From Bradyrhizobium sp. 4 (GTDB lineage: Bacteria; Pseudomonadota; Alphaproteobacteria; Rhizobiales; Xanthobacteraceae): a stretch of DNA of 64,000 bases. This document shows, one piece after another, positions 18,444 to 28,806 of the stretch (position 1 is the first letter of the stretch; each line of letters begins with the position of its first letter). Location: the NCBI RefSeq assembly GCF_023100905.1, contig NZ_CP064686.1, positions 7,404,001 to 7,468,000 on the forward strand, read 5' to 3'. Made by a program: the position numbers and the translations under genes. The notes below the pieces were generated by a model, which worked only from the letters and a program-made list of their open reading frames with translations, was not told where the DNA came from and did no database searches.

Positions 18444-19391
18444 ATGTTTGCCTATCTGGTGCGGCGCCTGTTGCTGATGCTCGTGACCCTGTTCGGGATC
18501 TCGATCGTCATCTTCTTCCTGCTGCGCATCGTCCCCGGCAACATCGTCGACATTCTGTTTGCCGCGGCCGGCTATATCGATCCCGCCGACAAGGCCAATT
18601 TGGAAAAAGAGCTCGGCATCGACCAGCCGCTGGTGGTGCAATATTGGCACTGGATCAGCGGCTTCCTGCGCGGCGATTTCGGCTACTCCTACGTCTCCGA
18701 AAAGCCGGCGCTCCAGGAGATCCTGCCACGGATTCCGATCACCGCACGGCTCGCCGGGCTGGCGCTGTTGTTCTCGGCGTCCATCGGCATTCCTCTGGGC
18801 GTGATCAGCGCAGTGAAGCAGGGAACGAGGCTCGACTACGCGTTACGTGTGGTGAGCCTCAGCGGATTGTCGCTGCCATCGTTCTGGCTGGGCCTGCTTA
18901 TCCTCACCGCCTCGGTCGCGATGTTCAACCAGATGCCGATCTTCAACCCGAATCCGGCGACCTGGCTGGAAGCCTTCGCGACCTATGCCGTGCCCGCCGC
19001 CGCCGTCGGCTTCCGCAGCGCGGCGCTGACCATGCGCATCACGCGGTCCTCGATGCTGGAGGTCCTGCGGCAGGACTATATCCGCACCGCGCGTGCCAAG
19101 GGCGCATCGGATGCCGCCGTGAACTATCAGCATGCGCTGAAGAATGCGATTCTGCCCGTCATCACCGTGATCGGCATCGAGGCGGCGTTCCTGATCGGCG
19201 GCCTCATCGTGACAGAGACGGTGTTCAACATCCCCGGCGTCGCGCGCTTCCTGGTCGAGGCGATTCGCTGGCGCGATTATCCGATCGTGCAGAACCTGGT
19301 GATGCTGATTGCCATCGTCGTGGTAAGCGCGAACTTCATCGTCGACATGCTGTACGCCGTGTTCGACCCGCGCATCAGGTACACGGATTAG
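18444..19391 (+). CDS. ABC importer permease, DppB-like
   Basis: A 315-residue permease with six predicted helices, starting MFAYLVRRLLLMLVTLFGISIVIFF as DppB-type proteins do. The coupling-helix EAA-like segment is RTARAKGASDAAVNYQHALKNAILPV around residues 214-239. The frame is open far upstream inside the binding-protein gene, but ATG at 18444, after GGGAGG, gives the correct family N-terminus. It pairs with the next permease to form the membrane channel. Confidence 0.9.
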   Translation: MFAYLVRRLLLMLVTLFGISIVIFFLLRIVPGNIVDILFAAAGYIDPADKANLEKELGIDQPLVVQYWHWISGFLRGDFGYSYVSEKPALQEILPRIPITARLAGLALLFSASIGIPLGVISAVKQGTRLDYALRVVSLSGLSLPSFWLGLLILTASVAMFNQMPIFNPNPATWLEAFATYAVPAAAVGFRSAALTMRITRSSMLEVLRQDYIRTARAKGASDAAVNYQHALKNAILPVITVIGIEAAFLIGGLIVTETVFNIPGVARFLVEAIRWRDYPIVQNLVMLIAIVVVSANFIVDMLYAVFDPRIRYTD

Positions 19392-19400
19392 GAGAACCTG

Positions 19401-20293
19401 TTGGCCGCAATCGACTATGACGTTGAACTGAGGCGCGCCGGGGCGCACGCGACCGTCGGCTGGCGGCGCGTGCTGTTTTTGGCGCAGCGGCATGTGCTGG
19501 GCGCGGCCGGGCTCGTCATCATGACCCTGTTCGTGTTCACCGCGATCTTCGCCGACTTCATCGCGCGTTACGATCCGCTGACGATCGATGCCGCCCGGGC
19601 ACTGGCGCGTCCAAGCCTGGCACACTGGATGGGGACGGATTCCTTCGGCCGCGATGTCTTCAGCCGCATCATTCATGGCGCGCGGATCTCGCTCGCGGTC
19701 GGCATCGGCTCGACCGCACTCGGTGGCTCGATCGGCGTCATCGTCGGCCTCACCTCCGGCTATCTCTCCGGCTGGGTCGATCTCGTGTTTCAGCGTGTCT
19801 CCGATGTCCTGCAGGCGCTGCCGCTGCTGGTGCTGGCCCTGATCATGACCGCGGCGCTTGGGCCGTCCTTGCCGAACGTCATCATTGCGATCGCCATTCC
19901 GCTGATCCCGACCGTCTCGCGCGTCATCCGCGCCAACACGCTGGCGCTGCGCGAGCTGCCATTCATCGAGGCCGCCAAGTCGATCGGCATGAGCGAGGTA
20001 CGCATCGCGCTCCGTCACGTGCTGCCGAACACGCTGGCGCCGCTGATCGTGCTTGCGACCGCCCAGCTCGGCTCGACCATCCTCACCGAAGCCTCGCTCT
20101 CCTTCCTCGGCCTCGGCATTCCCGAGCCGTACCCGTCGTGGGGCCGCATGCTCTCTGAATCCGCCGCCGAATATGTCCGCACCGCGCCCTGGCTGGTGAT
20201 CTTCCCGGGCATCGCCATCAGCCTCGCGGTGTTCGGCGCCAATCTGTTCGGCGACGCCTTGCGCGACATCCTCGATCCCCGGCAGCGCGGCTG

Positions 20294-20294
<1 letters not shown>
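19401..20294 (+). CDS. ABC importer permease, DppC-like
   Basis: A 297-residue permease with the DppC layout: a short cytoplasmic N-terminus, a first helix (GLVIMTLFVFTAIFADFI), a periplasmic loop with HWMGTDSFGRDVFSRIIHGAR, and the EAA region EAAKSIGMSEVRIALRHVLPN. It starts with TTG at 19401, nine bases after the preceding stop, with GGAGAA as ribosome site. Its stop overlaps the next ATG by one base (TGATG), so the genes are coupled. Confidence 0.9.
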
Positions 20295-21297
<1,003 letters not shown>

Positions 21298-21301
<4 letters not shown>

Positions 21302-22293
21302 CCGAGGCGCTGCTCGAAGTCACCGATCTCAAGAAGCACTATCCGGTGCGCGCCGGTGTGTTGCGCCGACAAATCGGCACAGTGCATGCAGTCGACGGCG
21401 TCTCATTTTCGGTTGGGGTGGGCGAGACGCTGGGCCTCGTCGGCGAATCCGGCTGCGGCAAGTCGACGGTGGCGCGCAGCGTGCTGCGGCTGGTCGAACC
21501 GACCTCGGGCCAGATCCGCCTCGAAGGCGAAGACATCACGCATCTGTCCAAGTCCGCGCTGCGGCCGCACCGCCGTTCGATGCAGATCGTGTTCCAGGAT
21601 CCTTTCGCCTCTCTAAATCCGCGGATGACTGCCGGAGACATCGTGGGCGAGCCGCTGTTCGTGCACGGGCTCGCGACCGGCAAAGCGCTGGAGGCGCGTA
21701 CCGCAAACCTGTTCGAGCAGGTCGGCTTGCGGCCCGACCAGATGCACAATTTCCCGCATCAATTCTCTGGCGGCCAGCGCCAGCGCATCTGCATCGCCCG
21801 CGCGCTGGCGCTGGGGCCGCGGCTGATCGTCTGCGACGAGCCGGTCTCCGCGCTCGACGTCTCGATCCAGGCGCAGGTGATCAATCTCCTGATTGACCTG
21901 CAGCGCGAGCACGGTTTCTCCTACCTCTTCATCGCGCATGACCTCGCGGTGGTCGCCCATATCAGTCACCGCGTCGCCGTGATGTATCTCGGCCGCATCG
22001 TCGAGATCGCCGACAAGGACGAGCTGTTTGCAAATCCGCGCCATCCCTACACGCAGGCCCTGCTCGCCTCGGTGCCGGTCGCCAATCCGCTCGCCAAAAA
22101 GCTCGTGCCACTGGTCGACGGCGACGTGCCAAGCCCGGTCAATCCGCCGCCGGGATGCGCATTTCACACCCGCTGCCGGTTTGCGATGGAGCGATGCAGG
22201 ACGGAGCGGCCGGCGCTGGTGGATGCGGGCGACGAGCACCAGGTCGCGTGTTTGCTCAACGACGGGACGGGGCGACCAAATGCGATGCCGTAG
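21298..22293 (+). CDS. ABC importer ATPase, DppF-like
   Basis: A 331-residue ATPase with Walker A GESGCGKST, signature FSGGQRQR, Walker B LIVCDEPVSALD and the C-terminal GCAFHTRCRFAMERC tail. ATG at 21298 overlaps the DppD-like stop by 4 bp; the frame is open 19 codons further up inside that gene, but this is not needed. The stop codon TAG at 22291-22293 lies inside a dispersed palindromic repeat, so the element marks or created the C-terminus (see findings). Confidence 0.93.
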
Positions 22294-22381
22294 GGTGGGC
22301 AAAGCGAAGCGTGCCCACCATTCAATCGCAATTGCCGCACGATGGTGGGCACGGCGCTGCGCGCCTTTGCCCATCCTACGA
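22290..22381. repeat. Palindromic repeat, GTAGGGTGGGCAAAG type
   Basis: The left end GTAGGGTGGGCAAAGCGAAG and the following CGTGCCCACCA are inverted at the right end as TGGTGGGCAC ... CTTTGCCCATCCTACGA. A second copy lies at 27068-27159. It separates the convergent dppF-like gene and the biotin carboxylase gene, and provides the stop codon of the former. A hairpin across it could stop transcription from both sides. Confidence 0.8.
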
Positions 22382-22398
22382 TAGCTACGATTGCCGCT

Positions 22399-24375
22399 CT
22401 ACCTCGGCCCGATCTCGGCCACGATCCGGCCCGTCGTCACCTGCTCGCCCTCGGCGACGTCGATCGCGGCGACCACGCCGTCGATGCCGGCCTTGTGGAC
22501 GTGCTCCATCTTCATCGCTTCCAGCGTCATCACCGGCTGACCGGCACTGACGCGGTCGCCCGGCTGGACCAGGACGGCAACGACGCGGCCGTTCATGGCG
22601 GCACGAACCTTGCCGTCGCCGCCGTTGCTTGCGGCGGCCTTCGGCGCGGCGAGCGTGAGATCGGACGCCGCGAGCGGGATGCCGCGGCGCTGGAGGTGGA
22701 GCCGGTCGCCATCGCGCAGGAATTTGGCGCTGTCCATCACGCCGTCATGACGGAAGCGGATCATGTCGAGATCGAGCCGGTCGATCTCGAACTTGTCCTG
22801 CCGGCGGTCGCTGGCGACAATGTAGCTGCCATCGCGTTCGCGCCAGACTTCAAGCTCATACGCCTGGCCTGCGATCTCGATCTTCGCCGGTAGCGGGAAC
22901 GTTGCCGCGAGGCTCCGTCCGCGGCGCCACGACGGTGCCTGCGGGTTCGTGGCATAGAGCAGCAGGCCGGCCAAAGCGACATCGAATGCGGCGTCCGTGC
23001 CCGGCGCCAGCAACTCGTCGCGATGCGCGCCAATGAAGGCCGTGGTCGCCTCGCCCTTGGCGAAGCCGGGATGACGCAGGCACGACATCAGGAACGCCTG
23101 ATTGGTGGTCACGCCGAAAGCGGTGAGCTGTTCGAGGCCGACGATCAGGCGCCCCCTCGCCTCCTCTCGTGTCGCGCCATGGCCGATCACCTTGGCGATC
23201 ATGGAATCGTAGAACGGCGGAATCTCGGAGCCGGATTGCAGCGCATGTTCGACGCGGATGCCATCCGGCACCTGCCAGCACGCCATGCGCCCGGACTGCG
23301 GCATGAAATCATGCGCGGCGTCCTCCGAGCACAGCCGCACCTCGATGGCATGGCCTGTGAAGCGAATGTCCTGCTGCTTCACCGGCAACGGCTCGCCGCG
23401 CGCGACGCGCAGCTGCAATTCGACGAGATCGAGCCCGGTGATCGCCTCGGTGACGGGATGCTCGACCTGGAGCCGCGTATTCATCTCCATGAAGTAGAAT
23501 TCGCCGCTCGCATCGAGCAGAAATTCGAGCGTGCCGGCGCCCTCGTAGCGCAGCGCCTTCACCGCGGCGACCGCGACGTCGCCCATCTTCGCGCGCAGTT
23601 CCGGCGTCACAGCGGGCGACGGTGCCTCCTCGATCAGCTTCTGGTGGCGCCGCTGCACCGAGCAATCGCGTTCGCCGAGATGGATGGCGTTGCCATGGCT
23701 GTCGCCGAACACCTGAATTTCGATGTGACGGGGATTCTGGATGGCGCGTTCGAGGATCACGGTCGGATCGCCAAACGCCGCCTTCGCCTCGGACCGCGCG
23801 CTACGCAGCGCATCAGGAAACGACGACGCGTCCGTCACGAGCCGCATGCCGCGTCCACCGCCGCCGGCGACCGCCTTGATCATCACGGGAAAGCCGATCT
23901 CTCTCGCCTCCGCGAGCATGACCTCATCGCCCTGATCGGCGCCCTGATAGCCGGGCACGATGGGCACGCCGGCCTTTTTCATGATCTCCTTGGCACCGGC
24001 CTTGTTGCCCATTGTTTCGATCGCCTGCGGCGACGGGCCGATGAAGACGAGGCCGGCATCCTTGCAGGCCTGCGCAAACTCCTCGTTTTCGGCGAGGAAG
24101 CCATAGCCGGGATGAACGGCATCCGCGCCGCTGGCCTTTGCGGCCGCAACGATCGCGGGAATGTTGAGGTAGGATTGCCTCGGCAGCGGCTCGCCGATGC
24201 GCACGGCCTGGTCGGCCTGTTGCACATGGAGCGCGTCGCGATCCGCATCCGAATAGACCGCGACGACACCGAGCCCGAGCTTCCGCGCACTGCGCATCAC
24301 CCGTAACGCGACCTCGCCGCGATTGGCAATCAAGACCCTGAAGAACGGTCGGTGCTGCGTTGATCCGTTCCTCAT
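22399..24375 (-). CDS. Acyl-CoA carboxylase biotin-carboxylase/biotin-carrier subunit
   Basis: A 658-residue alpha subunit. The biotin carboxylase part covers about residues 10-455 (FRVLIANRGEVALRV, ATP-grasp loop AVAGGGGRGMRLV, catalytic MNTRLQVEHPVTE). A linking barrel follows, then a biotinyl domain with EAMKMEH, where Lys622 would carry biotin. It carboxylates biotin with bicarbonate and ATP for the partner carboxyltransferase. The architecture matches methylcrotonyl-, geranyl- and 3-methylcrotonyl-like carboxylases. I use ATG at 24375, which overlaps the carboxyltransferase stop by 4 bp; the frame is open 19 codons further upstream. Substrate choice lies with the beta subunit. Confidence 0.92.
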   Translation of the reverse strand: MRNGSTQHRPFFRVLIANRGEVALRVMRSARKLGLGVVAVYSDADRDALHVQQADQAVRIGEPLPRQSYLNIPAIVAAAKASGADAVHPGYGFLAENEEFAQACKDAGLVFIGPSPQAIETMGNKAGAKEIMKKAGVPIVPGYQGADQGDEVMLAEAREIGFPVMIKAVAGGGGRGMRLVTDASSFPDALRSARSEAKAAFGDPTVILERAIQNPRHIEIQVFGDSHGNAIHLGERDCSVQRRHQKLIEEAPSPAVTPELRAKMGDVAVAAVKALRYEGAGTLEFLLDASGEFYFMEMNTRLQVEHPVTEAITGLDLVELQLRVARGEPLPVKQQDIRFTGHAIEVRLCSEDAAHDFMPQSGRMACWQVPDGIRVEHALQSGSEIPPFYDSMIAKVIGHGATREEARGRLIVGLEQLTAFGVTTNQAFLMSCLRHPGFAKGEATTAFIGAHRDELLAPGTDAAFDVALAGLLLYATNPQAPSWRRGRSLAATFPLPAKIEIAGQAYELEVWRERDGSYIVASDRRQDKFEIDRLDLDMIRFRHDGVMDSAKFLRDGDRLHLQRRGIPLAASDLTLAAPKAAASNGGDGKVRAAMNGRVVAVLVQPGDRVSAGQPVMTLEAMKMEHVHKAGIDGVVAAIDVAEGEQVTTGRIVAEIGPR

Positions 24376-25988
24376 GGGCGGGCCACCGAGAATTGCATCC
24401 GCTGGGGCGTGCGCGCATCGCCCTCGCGGCAAATCGCGAGCACTTCCGACAGCAGCGCGCGGGTGTCGCGCGGATCGATCACGCCGTCGTCGAGCACGCG
24501 CGCGCTGGTCGAGAACACGTCCATCTGGCCGTCGAACACGCCGACGATCTGCGCCTTCATGGCATCAAGCTTTTCCTTTTCGACCGGCTTGCCGCGGCGG
24601 GCGGCGGCGGCTTCGGTGACGATTGCCATGGTCTCGGCGGCCTGCTCACCGCCCATCACGGCAGTCTTGGCGTTGGGCCAGGAGAAGCAGAAGCGCGGAT
24701 GGAAGCCGCGCCCGCACATGCCGTAATTGCCGGCGCCGAACGAGGCGCCGCAATAGATGGTGATCTGCGGTACCGTCGCCGACGTCACCGCCTGGATCAT
24801 CTTGGAGCCGTGCTTGATCATGCCGGCTTCTTCGTAAGCTTTGCCGACCATGTAGCCGGTGGTGTTGTTCAGATACAGCAATGGCGTACGGGTTTGACAG
24901 CAAGCCTGGATGAAATGCGTCGCCTTGTTGGCGCCCGCGGGATCGAGCGGACCGTTGTTGGTGATGATGCCGATGGCTTGGCCCTCGATGCGGGCATGGC
25001 CGCAGACGGTGGCCGGGCCGTAGTTCGGCGCCATCTCGGTGAAGTCGGAATCGTCGACGATGCGCGCGATGACCTGCTTCATGTCCACGGCGCGCTTGTG
25101 GTCCATCGGCATGATGCCGAGCAGCTCGTCCTGGTCGTAGCGCGGCGGCTTGTATTGCGCAGCTCCCTGGTCCGGCCGCTCCCATTCCAGCGCCGCCATG
25201 ATCTCGCGCGCGATGCGCAGGGCGTCGCGGTCATCCTCGGCCAGGTAGTCGCCAAGTCCCGACACCTGCGTGTGCATCTCGGCCCCGCCAAGTTCCTCCT
25301 CGGTCGCGATCTCGCCGGTGGCGGCCTTCAGCAGCGGCGGGCCGGCGAGGAAGGCGCGGGTGCGGCCACGGACCATGACGATGTAGTCGGACAGGCCGGT
25401 CTGATAGGCGCCGCCGGCGGTCGAGGAGCCATGCGTCACGGTGACGACGGGCAGCCCCGCCGCCGAGAGCCGCGCGAGGTTGCGGAAGATGTTGCCGCCG
25501 CGAACAAAATCCTCGACGCGATAGCGCAACAGATTGGCACCGGCGCTTTCGACCAGCTGGACATAGGGCAGCTTGTTCTCCAGCGCGAGCTCCTGCACCC
25601 GCAGCGTCTTGTCGAGGCCGTAGGGCTGGAGCGCGCCGGCATCGATGCCGGAATCGTTGGCGCTGACCATGCAACGGATGCCCGAGACGAAGCCGATGCC
25701 GGCGATGACGCCGCCGCCGGGCACGCTTTTGTCCGGATCCGATACGTCGAACATGAAGCCGGCGAGCGTGGACAGCTCGATGAAGGGCGCGCCGGGATCG
25801 AGCACCAGCGCGACGCGTTCACGCGGCAACAGCTGGCCGCGCTTGTGGAAGCGGTCTTTCGCCGCGGCTGATGCCGCACGCGTGCGCTCTTCCAGCGCGC
25901 GCATGCGGTCAATCAGGCCAAGCATGCCGTCGCGATTGGCGCGGTAGGCGGCGCTGCCGGGGGAGATGGCGTTTTCGAGAATGGACAT
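24372..25988 (-). CDS. Acyl-CoA carboxylase carboxyltransferase subunit (MccB/AtuC-like)
   Basis: A 538-residue crotonase-fold carboxyltransferase. It has the N-half acyl-CoA-binding loop THGSSTAGGAYQTGLSDYIV and the C-half carboxybiotin site (NNTTGYMVGKAYE, then GASFGAGNYGMCGRGF and VMGGEQAAET). These are the features of methylcrotonyl-CoA carboxylase beta and of geranyl-CoA carboxylase AtuC. The gene lies with a citronellyl/isovaleryl-type acyl-CoA dehydrogenase, but the other leu/iso-valerate (liu) or atu genes such as the hydratase and lyase are absent from the window. I cannot decide between a leucine-pathway, terpene or other branched-chain substrate. Confidence 0.88.
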   Translation of the reverse strand: MSILENAISPGSAAYRANRDGMLGLIDRMRALEERTRAASAAAKDRFHKRGQLLPRERVALVLDPGAPFIELSTLAGFMFDVSDPDKSVPGGGVIAGIGFVSGIRCMVSANDSGIDAGALQPYGLDKTLRVQELALENKLPYVQLVESAGANLLRYRVEDFVRGGNIFRNLARLSAAGLPVVTVTHGSSTAGGAYQTGLSDYIVMVRGRTRAFLAGPPLLKAATGEIATEEELGGAEMHTQVSGLGDYLAEDDRDALRIAREIMAALEWERPDQGAAQYKPPRYDQDELLGIMPMDHKRAVDMKQVIARIVDDSDFTEMAPNYGPATVCGHARIEGQAIGIITNNGPLDPAGANKATHFIQACCQTRTPLLYLNNTTGYMVGKAYEEAGMIKHGSKMIQAVTSATVPQITIYCGASFGAGNYGMCGRGFHPRFCFSWPNAKTAVMGGEQAAETMAIVTEAAAARRGKPVEKEKLDAMKAQIVGVFDGQMDVFSTSARVLDDGVIDPRDTRALLSEVLAICREGDARTPQRMQFSVARP

Positions 25989-26002
25989 AACTCAATCCTG
26001 CT

Positions 26003-26088
26003 CGTCATTGCGAGGAGCGAAGCGACGAAGCAATCCAGGCTGCATCCACCGAGAGATTCTGGATTGCTTCGCTTGCTCGCGATGACGG
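26003..26088. repeat. Palindromic repeat, CGTCATTGCGAGGAGCGAAGC type
   Basis: Starts CGTCATTGCGAGGAGCGAAG, continues with CGACGAAGCAATCCAGG, and is inverted as CTGGATTGCTTCGCTTGCTCGCGATGACGG. A second copy lies at 39162-39248, and a fragment (CGTCATTGCGAGCT) near 63270. It fills the gap between the carboxyltransferase gene and the gene upstream of it on the same strand. Confidence 0.8.
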
Positions 26089-26101
26089 TTGAGGCGATAA
26101 T

Positions 26102-26968
26102 TTACCTATTCGTCCCAAAAATCTTTCGCGCTTCCGCCGGGCTCGCTATCTCGCGGCCCGCACGGCGGGCGCAGGCGGCGATGGCCTCGATCAGCTGGCC
26201 GTTCGACGTCACCTTCTTGCCGTCGGCGAGATAGAAGGCATCCTCGAGACCGGTGCGCAGATGACCGCCGAGCTCCGCACAGCGCTGGTGCAGCGGCCAG
26301 ATCTCTTCGCGGCCGATCGCGGTGACCTGAAATTGCGCCTCGGGACGCTTCAGCTTGATCAGGATCGGCAGCAGATCGGGATCCGACGGCATGCCGGAGG
26401 CGACGCCCATCACAAAGTTATACTCGAGCGGGCCCTTGTACATGCCGACCTGGCGGTACATGCCGACGCAGCGGACGATGCCGACGTCAAAACATTCGAA
26501 TTCGGGGATGGTACCGACCGCGTTCATGACGTCGAGATAGTCCTTCACCTTCTCGACCGCATTGTCGAACATCATCGGCGGCCAGGCCCAGCTGTTGTCG
26601 GCCTTCACCTTCAGATAGTTCAGCGAGCCGGCATTGCAGGCGGCGATCTCCGGCCTGGTCTCACGGATGCAATCCAGCGCACCGCTGTAGTTCGGCCCGG
26701 AGACGCCGGAGGTGTGGTTGATGATCACGCCGGGGCAGGCTTCGCGGATCGCCTGCTGGATCTCCTTGCTGACGCTGACCTCCCAGGACGGCAGATGCCC
26801 CTTGTCCGGCGCCTGCTGACGCAGATGGATGTGCATGATGGACGCGCCGGCATCGAACGCAGCCTTGGCCTCGCGCGCCATCTGCTCGGGCGTCACAGGC
26901 ACGTTGTGCTGCTTCGGGTCGGTGAGCACGCCGTTCAGCGCGCAGGTGATGACGGCCTTGTCGCTCAT
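26102..26968 (-). CDS. Beta-keto acid cleavage enzyme (BKACE, DUF849 family)
   Basis: A 288-residue TIM-barrel enzyme of the family founded on 3-keto-5-aminohexanoate cleavage enzyme (Kce). Known members use zinc to swap a beta-keto acid with acetyl-CoA, giving acetoacetate and a new acyl-CoA. The zinc-ligand motif MHIHLR, the NHTSG loop and the late GLEDAFYL segment with the metal glutamate are visible. The start ATG at 26968 has a weak AAGG site; a GTG six codons upstream (26986) is possible. Its place beside an acyl-CoA carboxylase and two acyl-CoA dehydrogenases suggests a catabolic step; the keto acid is unknown. Confidence 0.88.
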   Translation of the reverse strand: MSDKAVITCALNGVLTDPKQHNVPVTPEQMAREAKAAFDAGASIMHIHLRQQAPDKGHLPSWEVSVSKEIQQAIREACPGVIINHTSGVSGPNYSGALDCIRETRPEIAACNAGSLNYLKVKADNSWAWPPMMFDNAVEKVKDYLDVMNAVGTIPEFECFDVGIVRCVGMYRQVGMYKGPLEYNFVMGVASGMPSDPDLLPILIKLKRPEAQFQVTAIGREEIWPLHQRCAELGGHLRTGLEDAFYLADGKKVTSNGQLIEAIAACARRAGREIASPAEARKIFGTNR

Positions 26969-27067
26969 GCCTTGAATGTCTCGCACGTTGATAATTCAAC
27001 GCTTGCGATCATGTGATGGGCGGCATGCGGCTTCTTGCGCGGAGAAGCTGGAATGGGGCCAGATGTC

Positions 27068-27159
27068 GTAAGGTGGGCAAAGGCGCTCTTGCGCCGTGCC
27101 CACCCTGTCTCAGCATGGATCGAAGAAGGTGGGCACGCTTCGCTTTGCCCACTCTACGA
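27068..27159. repeat. Palindromic repeat, GTAGGGTGGGCAAAG type, second copy
   Basis: Reads GTAAGGTGGGCAAAGGCGCTCTTGCGCCGTGCCCACC on the left and is inverted on the right as AAGGTGGGCACGC ... TTTGCCCACTCTACGA. It is the same family as 22290-22381 but with swapped inner loops. It ends eight bases before the stop of the AraC-type regulator gene. Confidence 0.8.
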
Positions 27160-27166
27160 GAGCATC

Positions 27167-27967
27167 CTACGATGCCTCCGCAAGCCTCACCGTCTCGCTG
27201 CTGCGATAAATCGCAAGATCGCGCGAGCCGACGAAGATCGCGCGCGGCTTCAGGCCGTAGAAGCGGCGGATCGAGTGGCTGAAATGGGTGGAATCGGGAT
27301 AGCCGATGTCCTGCGCGAGATGGGCCAGATTGAGGTCCTGGTTGGCGAAGTGCAGCAGATGCCGCGCGCGCTTCCAGGCGCGGAAGGAGCGGAACGAGAT
27401 GCCGGTCTCTTCCTTGAACAGATGCAGGAAACGCGAAGCGGAAAGTCCGGCGTCCGCCGCGCACGTGTCCGCCGTCACGGGCTCACCTGTGAAGCGGCCG
27501 ATACGGGCGACCGCACGCGTCACGCGGGGGTCGAGCACCCGGCGCGGCAGCGCTTCGCCAAAACACATCTCGTCGAATTCGGCGGTGGTGATGTCGCCGT
27601 AGCGACGCTGGCGCAGCAGCGTGTAGGCGGCGAGGATCTTGCGGGCATAGACGGCCTTGTCGGGTCCGGTGAGCCGCTCGGCCAAGACCTCGATCACGCC
27701 ATCAGGCATGCTCTCCGGCTCCAGCGTGACGCTGATCGCGGTGCGATAGTCGCTGGCAATGGAATGCCGCTGGTTCGGCAGGGTGACGAACAGCTCGCCA
27801 GTGGCGAAGGCATCATCGATCGTCAGATGCAGGCTGCCCTTGACCGCGACATAGACGTGACAGCAGCCGGGGGTCCGCTTGCGGGGGCGGCCGAGCAGGC
27901 CGGCATAGAATACCCGCTCCGGCGTGATCAGCATCAAATGGTCGGATTCGCGACCGTTATCTTCCAT
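27167..27967 (-). CDS. AraC family transcriptional regulator
   Basis: A 266-residue regulator. The N-terminal half has an AraC-binding, cupin-like beta-rich region (CCHVYVAVKGSLHLTIDD, TLPNQRHSI). The C-terminal 95 residues hold the two helix-turn-helix units of the AraC/XylS family (CAADAGLSASRFLHLFKEE and LAHLAQDIGYPDSTHFSHSIRRFYGLKP). ATG at 27967 follows a strong GAGGAGG site. It lies inside the acyl-CoA catabolic region on the same strand and is the natural candidate to control the flanking genes, though no operator was identified. Confidence 0.92.
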   Translation of the reverse strand: MEDNGRESDHLMLITPERVFYAGLLGRPRKRTPGCCHVYVAVKGSLHLTIDDAFATGELFVTLPNQRHSIASDYRTAISVTLEPESMPDGVIEVLAERLTGPDKAVYARKILAAYTLLRQRRYGDITTAEFDEMCFGEALPRRVLDPRVTRAVARIGRFTGEPVTADTCAADAGLSASRFLHLFKEETGISFRSFRAWKRARHLLHFANQDLNLAHLAQDIGYPDSTHFSHSIRRFYGLKPRAIFVGSRDLAIYRSSETVRLAEAS

Positions 27968-28121
27968 TGGGATCCTCCTCGCGCGGCTCTTTGGCCGCTG
28001 CGGACGGAGGTCACCTTAGCGGAAATCTGGGCGCTGTCACGGCGGGATAGCGCTATCATGAAGCGCAAAACGGCGGCAGTCCGGGACGGATGGCGGACGA
28101 CCTGGAACTCCTGGCGATATC

Positions 28122-28147
28122 GTCGTCCCGGCTTTCGCCAGGACGAC
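28122..28147. repeat. Single arm of CCCGGC-type palindrome
   Basis: GTCGTCCCGGCTTTCGCCAGGACGAC is one hairpin arm of the element seen twice at 7250-7371, with one mismatch in the stem. No facing copy is present. It ends two bases before the stop of the GST gene and could work as its hairpin terminator. Confidence 0.65.
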
Positions 28148-28149
28148 AG

Positions 28150-28806
28150 CTAAGCCCTCACCCTTGGCGCGACGTTCTGCTCGACGCCGGCCTGTTGCTC
28201 CGCAGCAACCGCGCGCTTGAAACCATCCCGCTGCTGCAAGCGGGCCCAATAGGCTGCGACATTTGGCCCAAAATCCTTGGCGAGCCCGATAGTATCGGCG
28301 AGGCGGAGCGCGTAGCCGATCACGATGTCGGCGGCCGTGAAGCGGCCGGCGCACAAAGCCTCGGTAGTTGCGGTGGCTGCCTCGACGGCGCGCAGCCGGC
28401 CCAAGAACCATTTGGCATAGTCGCCGGCGACCTGCGGATTGCGGCGCTCTTCCGGCTCGAGCTGGGTGTATCGAAGCACCAGCGTCTGCGGGAAGGTTAA
28501 CGTGGCGTCGCTGAAATACATCCAGTTCAGGAACGCGCCATAGGCGGGATCCTCCGGCCCGACCATCAGTGGCGTCGGTCCATGTCTGACGCCGAGATAG
28601 TGGCAGATGCCGGACGATTCCGTCATCCTGGTCTCGCCATCAACCATGAAGGGAATGGTGCCCAGCGGATTGAGCGCGAGGTATTCCTTGGCGAAGACCC
28701 GCGGCGGGAACGGCAGCATCTTCAATTCGTAGGGAAGTCCCATTTCCTCCAGCATCCAGAGCGGACGGAACGAGCGCGCGCCGTCGCAGTGATAGAGCGT
28801 GATCAT
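28150..28806 (-). CDS. Glutathione S-transferase family protein
   Basis: A 218-residue GST. The N-terminal thioredoxin-fold half starts MITLYHCDGARSFRPLWMLEEMGLPYEL, and the glutathione-site loop is NPLGTIPFMVDGETRMTESSGICHYL. The all-helical C-terminal half includes FTAADIVIGYALRLAD, the conserved N-capping motif of the GST core. The ATG at 28806 overlaps the acyl-CoA dehydrogenase stop by one base, so it is in that operon; frames further upstream are inside that gene. Its role in the pathway is unknown; it may add or remove glutathione from a reactive enoyl product. Confidence 0.85.
   Translation of the reverse strand: MITLYHCDGARSFRPLWMLEEMGLPYELKMLPFPPRVFAKEYLALNPLGTIPFMVDGETRMTESSGICHYLGVRHGPTPLMVGPEDPAYGAFLNWMYFSDATLTFPQTLVLRYTQLEPEERRNPQVAGDYAKWFLGRLRAVEAATATTEALCAGRFTAADIVIGYALRLADTIGLAKDFGPNVAAYWARLQQRDGFKRAVAAEQQAGVEQNVAPRVRA

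Noticed and set aside
23023..24306. A 427-residue frame on the plus strand
   Set aside because: Antisense to biotin carboxylase, which shows all catalytic motifs.
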